Shown one piece after another: positions 44,462-52,490 of a stretch of 64,000 bases of DNA. The position numbers and the translations under genes are program-made. Source of the stretch: a virus; the IMG/VR virus record IMGVR_UViG_3300019135_000055, positions 1 to 64,000 of that record, one strand, 5' to 3'. How positions within the stretch are numbered: position 1 is the first letter of the stretch; each line of letters begins with the position of its first letter. The notes beneath the pieces are model-generated. The model made no database searches and was not told where the DNA came from. It saw only the letters and a list, made by a program, of their open reading frames with translations.

Positions 44462-44942
44462 AGGATTGCCTGCGCACCGGAAGGCTCGGAAGCACATTCC
44501 GGAAAGCCCCGTAGGCAACGCAAGCACAAATAGAATAGTTTTGAAAAGACAAGACCGAAAATAATCCTTTTCAGTGAAATGGGAGCGGTGATCAAACGCT
44601 CAAATGCCAATTCACTTATTTTACGATTATAGAAAAATCGCTAACCCGGAAAAATTTTATGCCTCATTCGAATAGTCGAAGGGCAGTATTCAGATGAGGA
44701 AGACGCATCCGCCTCATCTAAGTGCAAGCCGAAGCTGTACACCGCAATTAATTTAAGACAAAACTATCGCCCATAATAAGACTGTGATGGGTTCACCCTA
44801 CAAAGTAGTTAGTAGCAAAGGTCTTATTGACAGTTTTCGTCCGATAATAGCCACTTGCCTGTCTCCTAGAGATACAGGCGAGCTAGCTAACCTCAATCCC
44901 TCGCAAATGACTATTATCCGACCCACTTCAAATTGAAGTGGA
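44462..44942 (-). ncRNA. Candidate large structured RNA B upstream of the tRNA-like element
   Basis: Helices found: TTGCCT/AGGCAA (44466/44513) closing GGCT-C-GGAA/TTCC-G-GA-AGCC; GATGAGG/CCTCATC (44693/44712), in competition with CCTCAT (44662) for the same ATGAGG; GACAAAACT/AGTTTTcGTC (44758/44833) enclosing AATAAGAC/GTCTTATT (44776/44822); GATAATAG/CTATTATC (44844/44912) enclosing CTTGCCTGT/ACAGGCGAG (44855/44875); CCACTTC/GAAGTGG (44924/44936). These are mostly nested, and together they make coding unlikely. It continues directly into the tRNA-like element. Orientation is inferred from the tRNA and the neighbouring genes. Confidence 0.7.
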
Positions 44943-44956
44943 GGGAAGAGGAGTAA

Positions 44957-45106
44957 TTATTCTGAAGAGATTAAACCAATACTCCTCATATACTCTTCCT
45001 CTGAGGCGAAGAAAAGCTCGATCTGTTCTTTGGTAATCGTAATATTGTGCTTCTTTGCATTTTTTAATATTACTTTTTCTAAATCATCATAGTTAAACTC
45101 AACCAA
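44957..45106 (-). CDS. Small acidic protein downstream of HU (49 aa)
   Basis: A leftward frame starting at TTG 45106 (VEFNYDDLEKVILKNAKKHN) and ending MRSIGLISSE. AAAGGA lies 11 bases before the start. It is helical and acidic, and closely follows the HU-like gene. Unknown function. Confidence 0.6.
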   Translation of the reverse strand: MVEFNYDDLEKVILKNAKKHNITITKEQIELFFASEEEYMRSIGLISSE

Positions 45107-45126
45107 CAGAATAATTATCCTTTTAA

Positions 45127-45402
45127 TTATTGTTTGATAGCATCTTTAAGAGCTTTAGCAGCTTTAAATGCTGGTGCTTTTGTTGCTGGGATTTCAATTT
45201 CTTCCCCTGATTGAAGGTTACGCCCCTTGCGTGCAGCACGCTCTCGCACTTCGAAACTGCCAAAACCGTGCACTTTAACTTTTTCACCATCTTTTAGAGC
45301 AGATGTGATTACATCAAATGTTGAGTCAACAACCAATTCGACATCTTTCTTTGTTAGTTCTGTAGCCTCTGCAACTGCACCAATTAGTTCTTTTTTATTC
45401 AT
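45127..45402 (-). CDS. yonN: HU-like DNA-binding protein (91 aa)
   Basis: A typical HU/HBsu chromosome-organising protein. [20 protein letters not shown] at the start, [20 protein letters not shown] in the middle and [20 protein letters not shown] with the DNA-bending arm and Pro. It probably coats phage DNA or helps in replication or late transcription. ATG has AGGAGG. SPbeta also has an HU gene in this place. Its own promoter is at 45446-45474. Confidence 0.95.
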   Translation of the reverse strand: MNKKELIGAVAEATELTKKDVELVVDSTFDVITSALKDGEKVKVHGFGSFEVRERAARKGRNLQSGEEIEIPATKAPAFKAAKALKDAIKQ

Positions 45403-45445
45403 TCTTATTTCCTCCTAAATGTAAGTTTAATTTTATGTATCCTTC

Positions 45446-45474
45446 CATATAATAAAAATTTATGTATGGTTCAA
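45446..45474 (-). promoter_or_regulatory. Promoter of the HU-like gene
   Basis: Minus strand TTGAAC (45469-45474), 17-bp spacer, TATATG (45446-45451). The -35 overlaps the terminator stem of the upstream gene. Confidence 0.65.
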
Positions 45475-45505
45475 AAACGCTTATATATCAAGGGTTTTAG
45501 CGTTT
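45475..45505 (-). terminator. Terminator after the wH/zinc gene
   Basis: Minus strand AAACGCT (45499-45505) pairs with AGCGTTT (45475-45481), followed by TT. It overlaps the -35 region of the HU promoter. Confidence 0.6.
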
Positions 45506-45507
45506 TT

Positions 45508-46314
45508 CTAAAGCGTTACATTTCGATGTTTTCTTACTCTTGCCCTTGTTTTTTCTTTTGCTATAGCGGATGCACAAGAAGGGCAGTATTTAGATTTGTT
45601 GCTTTTAAATCTAAATGGAGTTTGGCAATTGACGCATGATTTAACTTTCTTTTGACCAGTGTGCAGATCGTAATAGAGGCCGATACTGTCAAACGATCTT
45701 ATTTTAATAGCCGTTTCTCCACCGGGGTCGATACCATAGATAAAACTTAATTTAATGAATCCTTTATTTCGAATTTCAACAATGTCTTTCGTGGCCAACT
45801 CTCCAATATTTTGATGCAGCTTGTTGGCAGTTAACGAAGTATGAGAAGTATCTATAAGTTCTTTGTATCTTTTGTTGTTTCCACCATAATAGTGCTCTGT
45901 CGAATGTTCACCATGTTTTATGTAGTGAACTGTTGAATATAACTTTGCTAAGGCGAGAAGGGTAAAGCAGAGCTTTTTTTGTTGATGGTTGATATCTAAA
46001 CGATCAATAAATCGAAGTTCATTCTCTGTTATATCAATTTCATCTATATTGATTAAAATATTTTCTTTTTTCCTTGCATGATTGAGCACTGAATTAATTT
46101 TTTTGTAATATAGCACCCGGCTAAAATTCTCTATGTTTTTTTCACAGAAATCATAAAGGAGTTCTTCTCGTTTTTTAGGTTTATATCCTAATTCTTTATA
46201 ATACTTGGCCAATAGCTTCAGTTCATAACTCAGGTTTTTTGAGATAAATCCGTTTTCAATTATTGCTTCTACATATTCCTTCTCTTTGAATTTGTATTTG
46301 TCTATTGTAGACAC
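45508..46314 (-). CDS. Winged-helix/zinc-ribbon protein next to YonO (268 aa)
   Basis: I do not recognise a named family. The N-terminal 130 residues are helical (KEYVEAIIENGFISKNLSYE, LYYKKINSVLNHARKKE). A probable winged helix is at about 165-200 (ANKLHQNIGELATKDIVEIR followed by NKGFIKLSFI). The end is a four-Cys zinc ribbon (CVNCQTPF and CPSCASAIA) with a basic tail. It starts within the last codons of the YonO polymerase gene (13-base overlap), which couples their translation. It could be a replication initiator, or a promoter-recognition partner of YonO; this is inference. Confidence 0.65.
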   Translation of the reverse strand: MSTIDKYKFKEKEYVEAIIENGFISKNLSYELKLLAKYYKELGYKPKKREELLYDFCEKNIENFSRVLYYKKINSVLNHARKKENILINIDEIDITENELRFIDRLDINHQQKKLCFTLLALAKLYSTVHYIKHGEHSTEHYYGGNNKRYKELIDTSHTSLTANKLHQNIGELATKDIVEIRNKGFIKLSFIYGIDPGGETAIKIRSFDSIGLYYDLHTGQKKVKSCVNCQTPFRFKSNKSKYCPSCASAIAKEKTRARVRKHRNVTL

Positions 46315-49079
46315 ACCTTTCTTAATGAGTAATGTTTATTAAGGTAGTTAATATCACCTTCTTGATCAAGTACAGGGATGTTGAAACTTTTTTGTTTTGC
46401 TTTTACGTTTTCAAATATGTATTGGCCGTAGAGATGCCATAAAATCTCTTTATTTGAGCTCTTTTCATCAACATAAAATAAGCGAACAAGGTAATTAACT
46501 GCCTCGTAAACATTGGAGCAAATATCATTGAGTCTTTGTTTGAATAAATCTAGGGAATTGGAGAAATTGCTGCAGAGATCTGAATCATATAAATTTTTAT
46601 CTGCATCACTACTTGCTCCCAATGAAAATGATTGATTAATGCTTTTTTTATGTTTTTGATATGCTTTTGCTACTTTCCTGTACCGTGATTCATCAAATTG
46701 AACTGCATCATTCATATAAATCTTGTAAATTTCATCATCGACATCCTTGTTAACAATGTTTCTAATACCAAAGTCAACGGATTCAATATACTTGCAGAGT
46801 CTGTTCATTACACAGTCACTCTCAATCACTGGATTAAACCTTTCAAATAACCTAAGAAATTCATGCTGCTCCTTTGTTTTTCGTTTTACTTTCTTGAGCT
46901 CCTGAAGACTAATCCCAAATTTCTGCTTGCAAGTGATATCATAGGTTTTGACATGTTTTTTGTATTTGTTTTTAGTTCCTTTGTATAAATAAATAAAAAA
47001 GTAAGGGTGTTTATCCAATAAGATTTTATTGTAAAATTCCTTAGTCGTCTTAACATTCTCCGAGTCATCTTTTTTGATCTTTTGATAATTAATCCAGCGA
47101 GAAGGTATGCCTTTAACTTCTCGTCCAATTTTGGCCTTATCAATTTGAGCACTTTGCAATTTGGTACACATTTTTACTCGATTTAATGTGGTGAGATACT
47201 CTTTAGAATCAGAATCAAGCTGAGAAAGAAGAGCATAGCCACTCGTGCTTTTATTGGTGATTGAGCCAATAATCGAGCCAAATGAAAAAAGGTCTGCATT
47301 GAATAAATCTTCCTCAGTCAAAACCTTTTTGGTTGAAGTGGGAGGGGTGTAGGCCACTGGCAACTCATCTTTATAAACCCCCTTTAATACTGTTTTATCC
47401 GAAGTTGTTGCAATAATGTCATAGTCGAAATCACTACCAGCCCAATTCATTGTCTCAGAGCCGTGAACATTCACAATGATACCTGTGTAATTATGTCTGT
47501 ACCAATAATCCATATCCTCAGTTTGCTTTAGATTTAAAATTAAATGTTCGCTACGATAGGTGAGGGGTGCCCGCATACTGTCAACATGTTTAACACCTTT
47601 TTGATTCCAATAATTTGAGTAGTACTCTCGCTTACCTAAAAGCCCTGTTACTTCCAAACCACAAACGTGCTGCATCATCGCATAGGGATCGCTAACAAGA
47701 GTCTGGAAGTTGCCATCTAAGATTATGTCCCCAAGGCATCCGCGTTGGATTTTCTTTTTCATTAAGTCATAAATTTTCTTTTTTATGTATTTGTCGTTGA
47801 TTAAGTCAGGGTTCAATATTAAAGACTTAACCCAATGATTATCAGATTTCTCTATGTAATTCGTAATTTTTTCATCTGTCACATCAGTTCCCAGAAGAAA
47901 CAAGATGGTGTAATAGATGTTCCCTGAATTGACCCCAGTTATCCAGTTAACGAATTTCTCACAGATCTTTTCAATGTCTTCATGGTTTAGATTCAGAGTT
48001 TGTAAAAATTGATAGTTCATTTTCAAAATGTCTTTATCTTTTTTGGGGCTGTGTAGTGAAACTCCCCATTTCAAGTTATTCTTTTCACAGTTATTTTCAT
48101 AAACCTCAATGGAAGGGAAGCTGTCCCAGAGTTTAAATTGGCTTTCAGTGAGGATAACATCAATGTCCCTTAAATCCACAATTTTTGGGTTCCCGTCAGA
48201 GTCTTTATAAGATGTTCTGATTCTATAATTCCCATTATTTACTTTTTCGCAAAACTCATGAATAGGGAAGGTATTTAGCATTCCTTTAATAAAGTTCTGT
48301 CTGATACACCATTGCGCTGGGACATAGTCTAAACCTAATTCCTCTGCCCACTTTTTAGCCATTTCGTAGCTAATTAAGCCTTGGCCATCAAAACGGTTAA
48401 ATGATTCAACAATATCTTTAACTTCGATAATGTCATCTTCTTCAAAATCTGTTTCAGTCACAAAGTTTACTTTTACTTTAGTGTCGCTATAATAATCAGG
48501 GACTAAACAAAACCGGGGAGCGCTAACTACTTGAGTGGCGCTGCCAGCCAATCCCTTATATGCATTAAACTTAGAAGGGACTAGGGCTTTATTTAAATCT
48601 CTTCCGTTATCCAGGATTTCATTAAGTCTTTTGGAGGTCTCTTCTTCGATAAATACGACAGTGGACACTCTTGCTTGACCTGCAGAAGAAGAGAAGCGGA
48701 CAAACCGTTTGTTATTTAAGATCAATCCATTTTTATGTAAGTCTCTATAATGGCTGTTGTGATCCATTTTGATCGTTATGTATTCTGGTACGAAAAGCAT
48801 CTCATTGATTTCTGATTGAATTTCTTTTAATCTTTTAGAGATTTCTTGAGAATGCTTTTGTTTTTGTAAATGCTCTTTCTCTTTGTTAAGAGTCTCAAGG
48901 TAAGCATAATCGATGATTTCGTTCTTAATGTCTCTTATTGATCTTAAAATTTGATTATCAAATAAGGTAATTACCTCGTTGTATTCCTGTGCTTCTTGAA
49001 AAGAAAGAGTAATGTTGTATCCAAATTCTTTTAGGCGCGAAGAATTAAATTTATATGTATAAAATTGTTGATTGTCCAA
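46302..49079 (-). CDS. yonO: Single-chain DNA-dependent RNA polymerase YonO (925 aa)
   Basis: A one-polypeptide relative of the two large subunits of cellular RNA polymerase, shown for SPbeta to make RNA and to serve late transcription. The metal-binding motif is SDFDYD (about residue 550), fitting the DxDxD signature of the catalytic double-psi beta barrel. The upstream conserved stretch MRAPLTYRSEHLILNLKQ and the charged C-terminal region are also family-like. Length is near SPbeta YonO (905). It is the second gene of a unit with YonP. The neighbouring minus-strand operons are likely targets. Confidence 0.93.
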   Translation of the reverse strand: MDNQQFYTYKFNSSRLKEFGYNITLSFQEAQEYNEVITLFDNQILRSIRDIKNEIIDYAYLETLNKEKEHLQKQKHSQEISKRLKEIQSEINEMLFVPEYITIKMDHNSHYRDLHKNGLILNNKRFVRFSSSAGQARVSTVVFIEEETSKRLNEILDNGRDLNKALVPSKFNAYKGLAGSATQVVSAPRFCLVPDYYSDTKVKVNFVTETDFEEDDIIEVKDIVESFNRFDGQGLISYEMAKKWAEELGLDYVPAQWCIRQNFIKGMLNTFPIHEFCEKVNNGNYRIRTSYKDSDGNPKIVDLRDIDVILTESQFKLWDSFPSIEVYENNCEKNNLKWGVSLHSPKKDKDILKMNYQFLQTLNLNHEDIEKICEKFVNWITGVNSGNIYYTILFLLGTDVTDEKITNYIEKSDNHWVKSLILNPDLINDKYIKKKIYDLMKKKIQRGCLGDIILDGNFQTLVSDPYAMMQHVCGLEVTGLLGKREYYSNYWNQKGVKHVDSMRAPLTYRSEHLILNLKQTEDMDYWYRHNYTGIIVNVHGSETMNWAGSDFDYDIIATTSDKTVLKGVYKDELPVAYTPPTSTKKVLTEEDLFNADLFSFGSIIGSITNKSTSGYALLSQLDSDSKEYLTTLNRVKMCTKLQSAQIDKAKIGREVKGIPSRWINYQKIKKDDSENVKTTKEFYNKILLDKHPYFFIYLYKGTKNKYKKHVKTYDITCKQKFGISLQELKKVKRKTKEQHEFLRLFERFNPVIESDCVMNRLCKYIESVDFGIRNIVNKDVDDEIYKIYMNDAVQFDESRYRKVAKAYQKHKKSINQSFSLGASSDADKNLYDSDLCSNFSNSLDLFKQRLNDICSNVYEAVNYLVRLFYVDEKSSNKEILWHLYGQYIFENVKAKQKSFNIPVLDQEGDINYLNKHYSLRKVCLQ

Positions 49080-49109
49080 TAGGTACCCCTCCTTTCAAAC
49101 TATGTATTT

Positions 49110-49562
49110 TTAATTTGTTTTAAATAATTCAATTTCAGTTATGTATGATGCAATCTGATCAAGCAAATAGTGAAGATCCTCATTGCTCATATCGGATGGA
49201 CAAGAAATAAATGACATATCTTCAATCCAAGGATTCCTCTTGATGATCATTTTAACGTGTGTCACTTTCTCTTCTGAAGAAAGACAAATATCATCTCTGA
49301 ATTCATCTTCAATCAATTCTTTTAATTTGTTTAATAATCTTTTTGAAACAACAGTGTTTTCACTGGTAACAGGTTCTTTTCTAATAAACATATATTCTTC
49401 TTCACTTAATCTCTTAATCTTGTTTCTGCTATTACCAACAAAGGCTGCTTCACCTATGTTGAGAGCACGGTTTAATACTTCTCGTTTAATGTATGTATGA
49501 CCGTTTTCTTTAATTTGGACGTCTTTTGTTAATGTATATCCTTCTGTATTATGTAGTAACAT
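49110..49562 (-). CDS. yonP: YonP-like protein (150 aa)
   Basis: A soluble protein of unknown function directly upstream of the polymerase gene (30 bases apart), so probably co-expressed. N-terminal beta part (GYTLTKDVQIKENGHTYIKR), then helices (RLLNKLKELIEDEFRDDICL). The start overlaps the stop of a 15-residue leader peptide, with GGAGGAG 3-8 bases upstream. Confidence 0.7.
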   Translation of the reverse strand: MLLHNTEGYTLTKDVQIKENGHTYIKREVLNRALNIGEAAFVGNSRNKIKRLSEEEYMFIRKEPVTSENTVVSKRLLNKLKELIEDEFRDDICLSSEEKVTHVKMIIKRNPWIEDMSFISCPSDMSNEDLHYLLDQIASYITEIELFKTN

Positions 49563-49596
49563 GCTTCTCCTCCAAAATTTTCGATATGTTTTTCAT
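49549..49596 (-). CDS. Leader peptide overlapping yonP (15 aa)
   Basis: MKNISKILEEKHVTT with its own TAGGAGTGATTCA site. Its last codons run past the yonP start in another frame, an arrangement used for translational coupling. A copy of the ribosome site (TAAGGAGTGATTTTG) followed by a three-codon frame lies further upstream. Confidence 0.45.
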   Translation of the reverse strand: MKNISKILEEKHVTT

Positions 49597-49696
49597 TGAA
49601 TCACTCCTATTGAATATTCTTAGAGTATTTAACACTGCACAATTGATGATCTCAATTACACATCAAAATCACTCCTTACTTGAATTTTATATTCTT

Positions 49697-49725
49697 ATTA
49701 TATACTTTTAATTTGTTTTTGTCTA
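49697..49725 (-). promoter_or_regulatory. Promoter of the yonP-yonO unit
   Basis: Minus strand TAGACA (49720-49725), 17-bp spacer, TATAAT (49697-49702). It does not carry the GACTAT palindrome of the rightward early promoters. Confidence 0.75.
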
Positions 49726-49797
49726 TAAGCAAATAAAGCGGAATGGATAACGATACCCAGCAACCTTAGCTTCATTATTAAATCACCACTAAAGATA

Positions 49798-49827
49798 TTG
49801 TAACTTTTCACCCAAGGATTGGATAGT
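49798..49827 (+). promoter_or_regulatory. Promoter of structured RNA C
   Basis: TTGTAA (49798-49803), 18-bp spacer, GATAGT (49822-49827). Transcription would begin near 49834, just before the first base of the closing helix of RNA C. Confidence 0.55.
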
Positions 49828-49839
49828 GATTTTAATTAC

Positions 49840-50138
49840 AGGGAACGAATATGTTGATATCGTATTGGAGTGATTGAAGGAGAGAAAAGAAAGTGGCTGC
49901 AAGGGATTTATGTGTTATTTATTTAGGGAGAGGGGATTTGAATCGTAAAACCTCTAATAGAGAAGGAATTGAGAATGAATAGAGTGAGAAGGGGAGTGGC
50001 ATAGAGAAAATCCAAGGGATGAAAAGTATTGAGGTTAAAGGATTTTACGATAGCGAATACGATTGAAATTTGACTGAAATCGAAAAATAATCATGGTGTG
50101 GAAATGGAAGTGCTAGGGGAATATTCGTTCCCTTTTTT
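49840..50138 (+). ncRNA. Candidate structured RNA C (about 300 nt)
   Basis: AGGGAACGAATAT (49840-49852) pairs over 13 bp with ATATTCGTTCCCT (50121-50133), and the second arm runs into TTTTTT, so the closing helix is also a terminator. Inside, ATCGTATT (49859) pairs with AATACGAT (50056), and ATCGTAAAA (49942) with TTTTACGAT (50043). The inner strand is very purine-rich. No frame of length with a ribosome site exists. Promoter, nested helices and terminator make this the best-supported of the RNA candidates. Function unknown; it is neither tmRNA- nor RNase P-like as far as I can see. Confidence 0.75.
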
Positions 50139-50417
50139 GTTATTTTGGATGTTAATATACCCCCCTACATATCCTAATATATGGTATCCATTTGCGGTTA
50201 TAAGGGTAGTTATAACTTGATTTATTGAATCTTGATTCAGAGAAACAGTGAGAACAAAATAATGTTAAAAAGTCAAGTGTTTCAACAGATATTTTTTAAA
50301 AAATTGAAACTGTAATCAGATGAGGGAACACACTCTTTTTTAATAAAGAATCGTTTGAATAACAGCGGGCGGCGAGTCGAAGACTTATTTTCTAAATTAC
50401 ATATATATTTACCAACA
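50139..50417. other. Intergenic AT-rich region with no gene seen
   Basis: About 280 bases without a plausible gene. GTTTCAA/TTGAAAC arms near 50280-50317 flank an A/T run. The stretch between the leftward late and rightward early halves is a natural place for control sites or a replication origin, but I see no clear iterons here. Confidence 0.4.
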
Positions 50418-50446
50418 TAAAAATAGAGACCGGATTAACCGATCTC
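50418..50446 (-). terminator. Terminator of the secreted 148-residue gene
   Basis: Minus strand GAGATCGG-TTAAT-CCGGTCTC (one G-T pair) followed by TATTTTTATG. Confidence 0.8.
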
Positions 50447-50454
50447 AGTAAAAT

Positions 50455-50901
50455 CTACTCTGTAAATGTTAATTGAGGAGATTGTGCCCTTGCTATAACA
50501 TCACCATTAGACGATTTTTTCATCTCTAAATAAACTAATCCCCAAGTAGATGGCTCGCCTATTGGTCGTATAATAGTAATAGATTTTAAAGGTGTCACTG
50601 AACTAAACGAACCTGTTGGAGTATTCTCTCCTAAACCTGTATGAGGGTAGCCTTTCCAAGACAAGAACATGTTATAATAAATAGTTCCACAGTTGCCATT
50701 CTGTTCAGCTTTGACATCAACTGTTTTTGCATTACGCGTATATGTTGTAGCATCAGTATAAACACGAACCTTGCACCCTTGTTTAAATCCATCAAAACTT
50801 TGCCAACTAGACCAGGCCGCGGAAGCATTTTGAGGTGAGAACCCCAAGAAGATTGCCATGCTGACACCAAACAGAACACTTGCTTTTAAAACTTTTTTCA
50901 C
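50455..50901 (-). CDS. Secreted protein (148 aa)
   Basis: A signal peptide (MKKVLKASVLFGVSMAIFLG, cleavage probably after ASA near residue 28) and a beta-rich mature domain with two Cys (KQGCKVRVYTDATTYTRNAK, EQNGNCGTIYYNMFLSWKGY). Exported and probably folded with a disulphide. It may act outside the cell in lysogens, like YolA-type SPbeta proteins, but I cannot name it. It has its own promoter and terminator (moron-like). Confidence 0.75.
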   Translation of the reverse strand: MKKVLKASVLFGVSMAIFLGFSPQNASAAWSSWQSFDGFKQGCKVRVYTDATTYTRNAKTVDVKAEQNGNCGTIYYNMFLSWKGYPHTGLGENTPTGSFSSVTPLKSITIIRPIGEPSTWGLVYLEMKKSSNGDVIARAQSPQLTFTE

Positions 50902-50957
50902 CTTTTCACCCTCCTTCTTTTAGATGGAATTTTATATAAATAATCCCATCTAAAGAA

Positions 50958-50986
50958 ATCATAGCCTAGTACTTCTCTTTATTCAA
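50958..50986 (-). promoter_or_regulatory. Promoter of the secreted 148-residue gene
   Basis: Minus strand TTGAAT (50981-50986), 17-bp spacer, TATGAT (50958-50963). The 5' leader can fold AGATGG...CCATCT around an A/T-rich loop before the AGGAGGGTG ribosome site. Confidence 0.65.
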
Positions 50987-51043
50987 TGTGTCAATAGATT
51001 GGTATTGTTGAGATATGATTAAAAACAAATTAAAAGAAATATA

Positions 51044-51072
51044 TTGACTATTTTAGATAGCCATGATACAAT
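51044..51072 (+). promoter_or_regulatory. Early promoter P1 with shared operator
   Basis: TTGACT (51044-51049), 17-bp spacer, TACAAT (51067-51072). GACTATTTTAGATAGCC overlaps -35 and spacer: copy 1 of the palindrome shared by six early promoters. Confidence 0.8.
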
Positions 51073-51120
51073 TTAAATATAGTTAAGCGATACATATATA
51101 ACCGAAAGGGGAAATAAAAA

Positions 51121-51453
51121 ATGAAAAAAACTGAATGGATGTTAAATAGCGAATATCGTGCAATGTTAGATTTTGAACAACGCGGGACAGTTTTAGCGGG
51201 TATTATAGAAAATCCATATGCATCACCATCCGGTTTACTTTCACAAATTTATGATATTGTTGACGATCACTTAGAAAGATATCGCGAAGACAGCTACATT
51301 TATTACATTATGGATCATTGGATTGTTTACAATCCGATTGAAAGGTATTTAGGTGTTTATTACAAGGAAGGCCATCATTGCATTTATGATGCTCGTGAAG
51401 TGACTCAGAGTAGCGATACCAAAACATTTTGCAATTATGCGTTTCCCATTTAA
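51121..51453 (+). CDS. Early hypothetical protein (110 aa)
   Basis: First gene of the rightward half, under promoter P1. Soluble, rich in aromatic residues (LERYREDSYIYYIMDHWIVY, GVYYKEGHHCIYDAREVTQS). AAAGGGG lies before ATG. Function unknown; early phage genes of this size often redirect host processes. Confidence 0.7.
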   Translation: MKKTEWMLNSEYRAMLDFEQRGTVLAGIIENPYASPSGLLSQIYDIVDDHLERYREDSYIYYIMDHWIVYNPIERYLGVYYKEGHHCIYDAREVTQSSDTKTFCNYAFPI

Positions 51454-51507
51454 AAAAGAGGGCTCTCCTCTCCTTACATAAAACCATAAAACAAAGAAGA
51501 AAGATTC

Positions 51508-51631
51508 ATGGGAAAAAGTTTATAAAAGAGAATTATATAACAAACATGCCGATGAAATTCAAGAATTGAAAATCATGATTAAAGAAGCTGAGAAAGAGTT
51601 TCAAGTGATTGGCGGAAAGAAAGTTAAATAA
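51508..51631 (+). pseudogene. Possible gene remnant without start (about 40 codons)
   Basis: An open frame with a coding-like product (KKDSWEKVYKRELYNKHADE, then EIQELKIMIKEAEKEF) but no ATG, GTG or TTG start after the upstream stop. It may be a decayed gene or a start I cannot see. Confidence 0.35.
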
Positions 51632-51683
51632 ATCCATTCCGTAAAAAACGAATTAAAAATAGTAAATGAAGAGGGGAACAACA

Positions 51684-51962
51684 ATGAACACAAGAAAACA
51701 ATGCAAGAAGTCTAGAAAGCGTTCGTTAAGATTTATCGAATCCGGCAAATGGTTTAAAGAGTTTGCACATGCTAAACATAATAAAAATCTAAATGTTATG
51801 GCTCTTTTACGTTTCAATTGGGGCTTAGACGATTCAGCTAAACAATGGGCAAAGTATCGCCTGTCAGTTGTAAAAGGGGAACGTCAGGAAACTGAAGCAA
51901 CACAAAGACTTAAAGAGCTTGTAAATAAACGTCGAGAATCAAGAAAGGAGAACACACAATGA
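51684..51962 (+). CDS. Small basic early protein (92 aa)
   Basis: Very basic (MNTRKQCKKSRKRSLRFIES, VNKRRESRKE), probably nucleic-acid binding. The ATG at 51684 is preceded by AGAGGGG; the longer in-frame start at 51666 falls within the site. The stop overlaps the start of the next gene (ATGA). Confidence 0.6.
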   Translation: MNTRKQCKKSRKRSLRFIESGKWFKEFAHAKHNKNLNVMALLRFNWGLDDSAKQWAKYRLSVVKGERQETEATQRLKELVNKRRESRKENTQ

Positions 51963-52279
51963 CACAAAAACAAATATTTTATTTCAACAGCTACGATGTA
52001 TTAAAGCTATCTAATAAACAATGGAATAATGACATAAGGAAACATTACATAATGTACAACCAACTAAAAAACGCTGAGACTATCACAGAACAAGATATAG
52101 ATAACCTACTTGAAAACAATTATAATTTTTGGGTTAAGGTAATAACTGAAAACCCTGTATTCAATAAAGGGCATGTGCTTGTTGAATTAACGTTACTTTA
52201 CAGTAATAAACCTATTTTAGGTTATATAGCTAAACAATGTTATATAAACAAATTAAAAATACACGACTTGGTTTTATAA
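51959..52279 (+). CDS. Early hypothetical protein (106 aa)
   Basis: A helical soluble protein (FNSYDVLKLSNKQWNNDIRK, ITEQDIDNLLENNYNFWVKV) coupled to the previous gene by a 4-base overlap, with AAAGGAG in front. Unknown function. After it, 52280-52431 holds no gene that I can see. Confidence 0.6.
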   Translation: MTQKQIFYFNSYDVLKLSNKQWNNDIRKHYIMYNQLKNAETITEQDIDNLLENNYNFWVKVITENPVFNKGHVLVELTLLYSNKPILGYIAKQCYINKLKIHDLVL

Positions 52280-52431
52280 CTGAGTCTTTTTTATTTCCAT
52301 TTTAACCACACTCACAGCCTCACAGACAAGCCTTAATCCATTCCTGGCATATTTATATTTATTACCGCTAACCCTTATCAGTTCAAGCCATAACCCGCAA
52401 ATAAAACCTCTTTCGAAACATCACTTTATAC

Positions 52432-52460
52432 TTTTAATTTGTGTTTAAATATGATATAAT
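52432..52460 (+). promoter_or_regulatory. Promoter of the yonT-like toxin
   Basis: TTTTAA (52432-52437), 17-bp spacer, TATAAT (52455-52460) with an extended TGA before it. Almost the same design as the antisense promoter at 52713. Confidence 0.65.
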
Positions 52461-52490
52461 TATAGGTATAGAAAGGAGGGGAAAAACATT

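Noticed and set aside
44309-44610. Frames of 72-92 codons on both strands over the tRNA-like element
   Set aside because: Their sequence is explained by the GC-rich helices of the tRNA-like and upstream RNA; Cys/Arg/Pro-rich products are typical of translated structured RNA.
43220-44942. Firm naming of the structured RNAs as GOLLD or ROOL
   Set aside because: Only size, branching and tRNA proximity agree. I cannot recall or test the class consensus by eye.
49840-50138. RNA C as 6S RNA, tmRNA or RNase P RNA
   Set aside because: No 6S-like central bubble, no tRNA-like ends and no tag frame, no P4-like RNase P motif seen.
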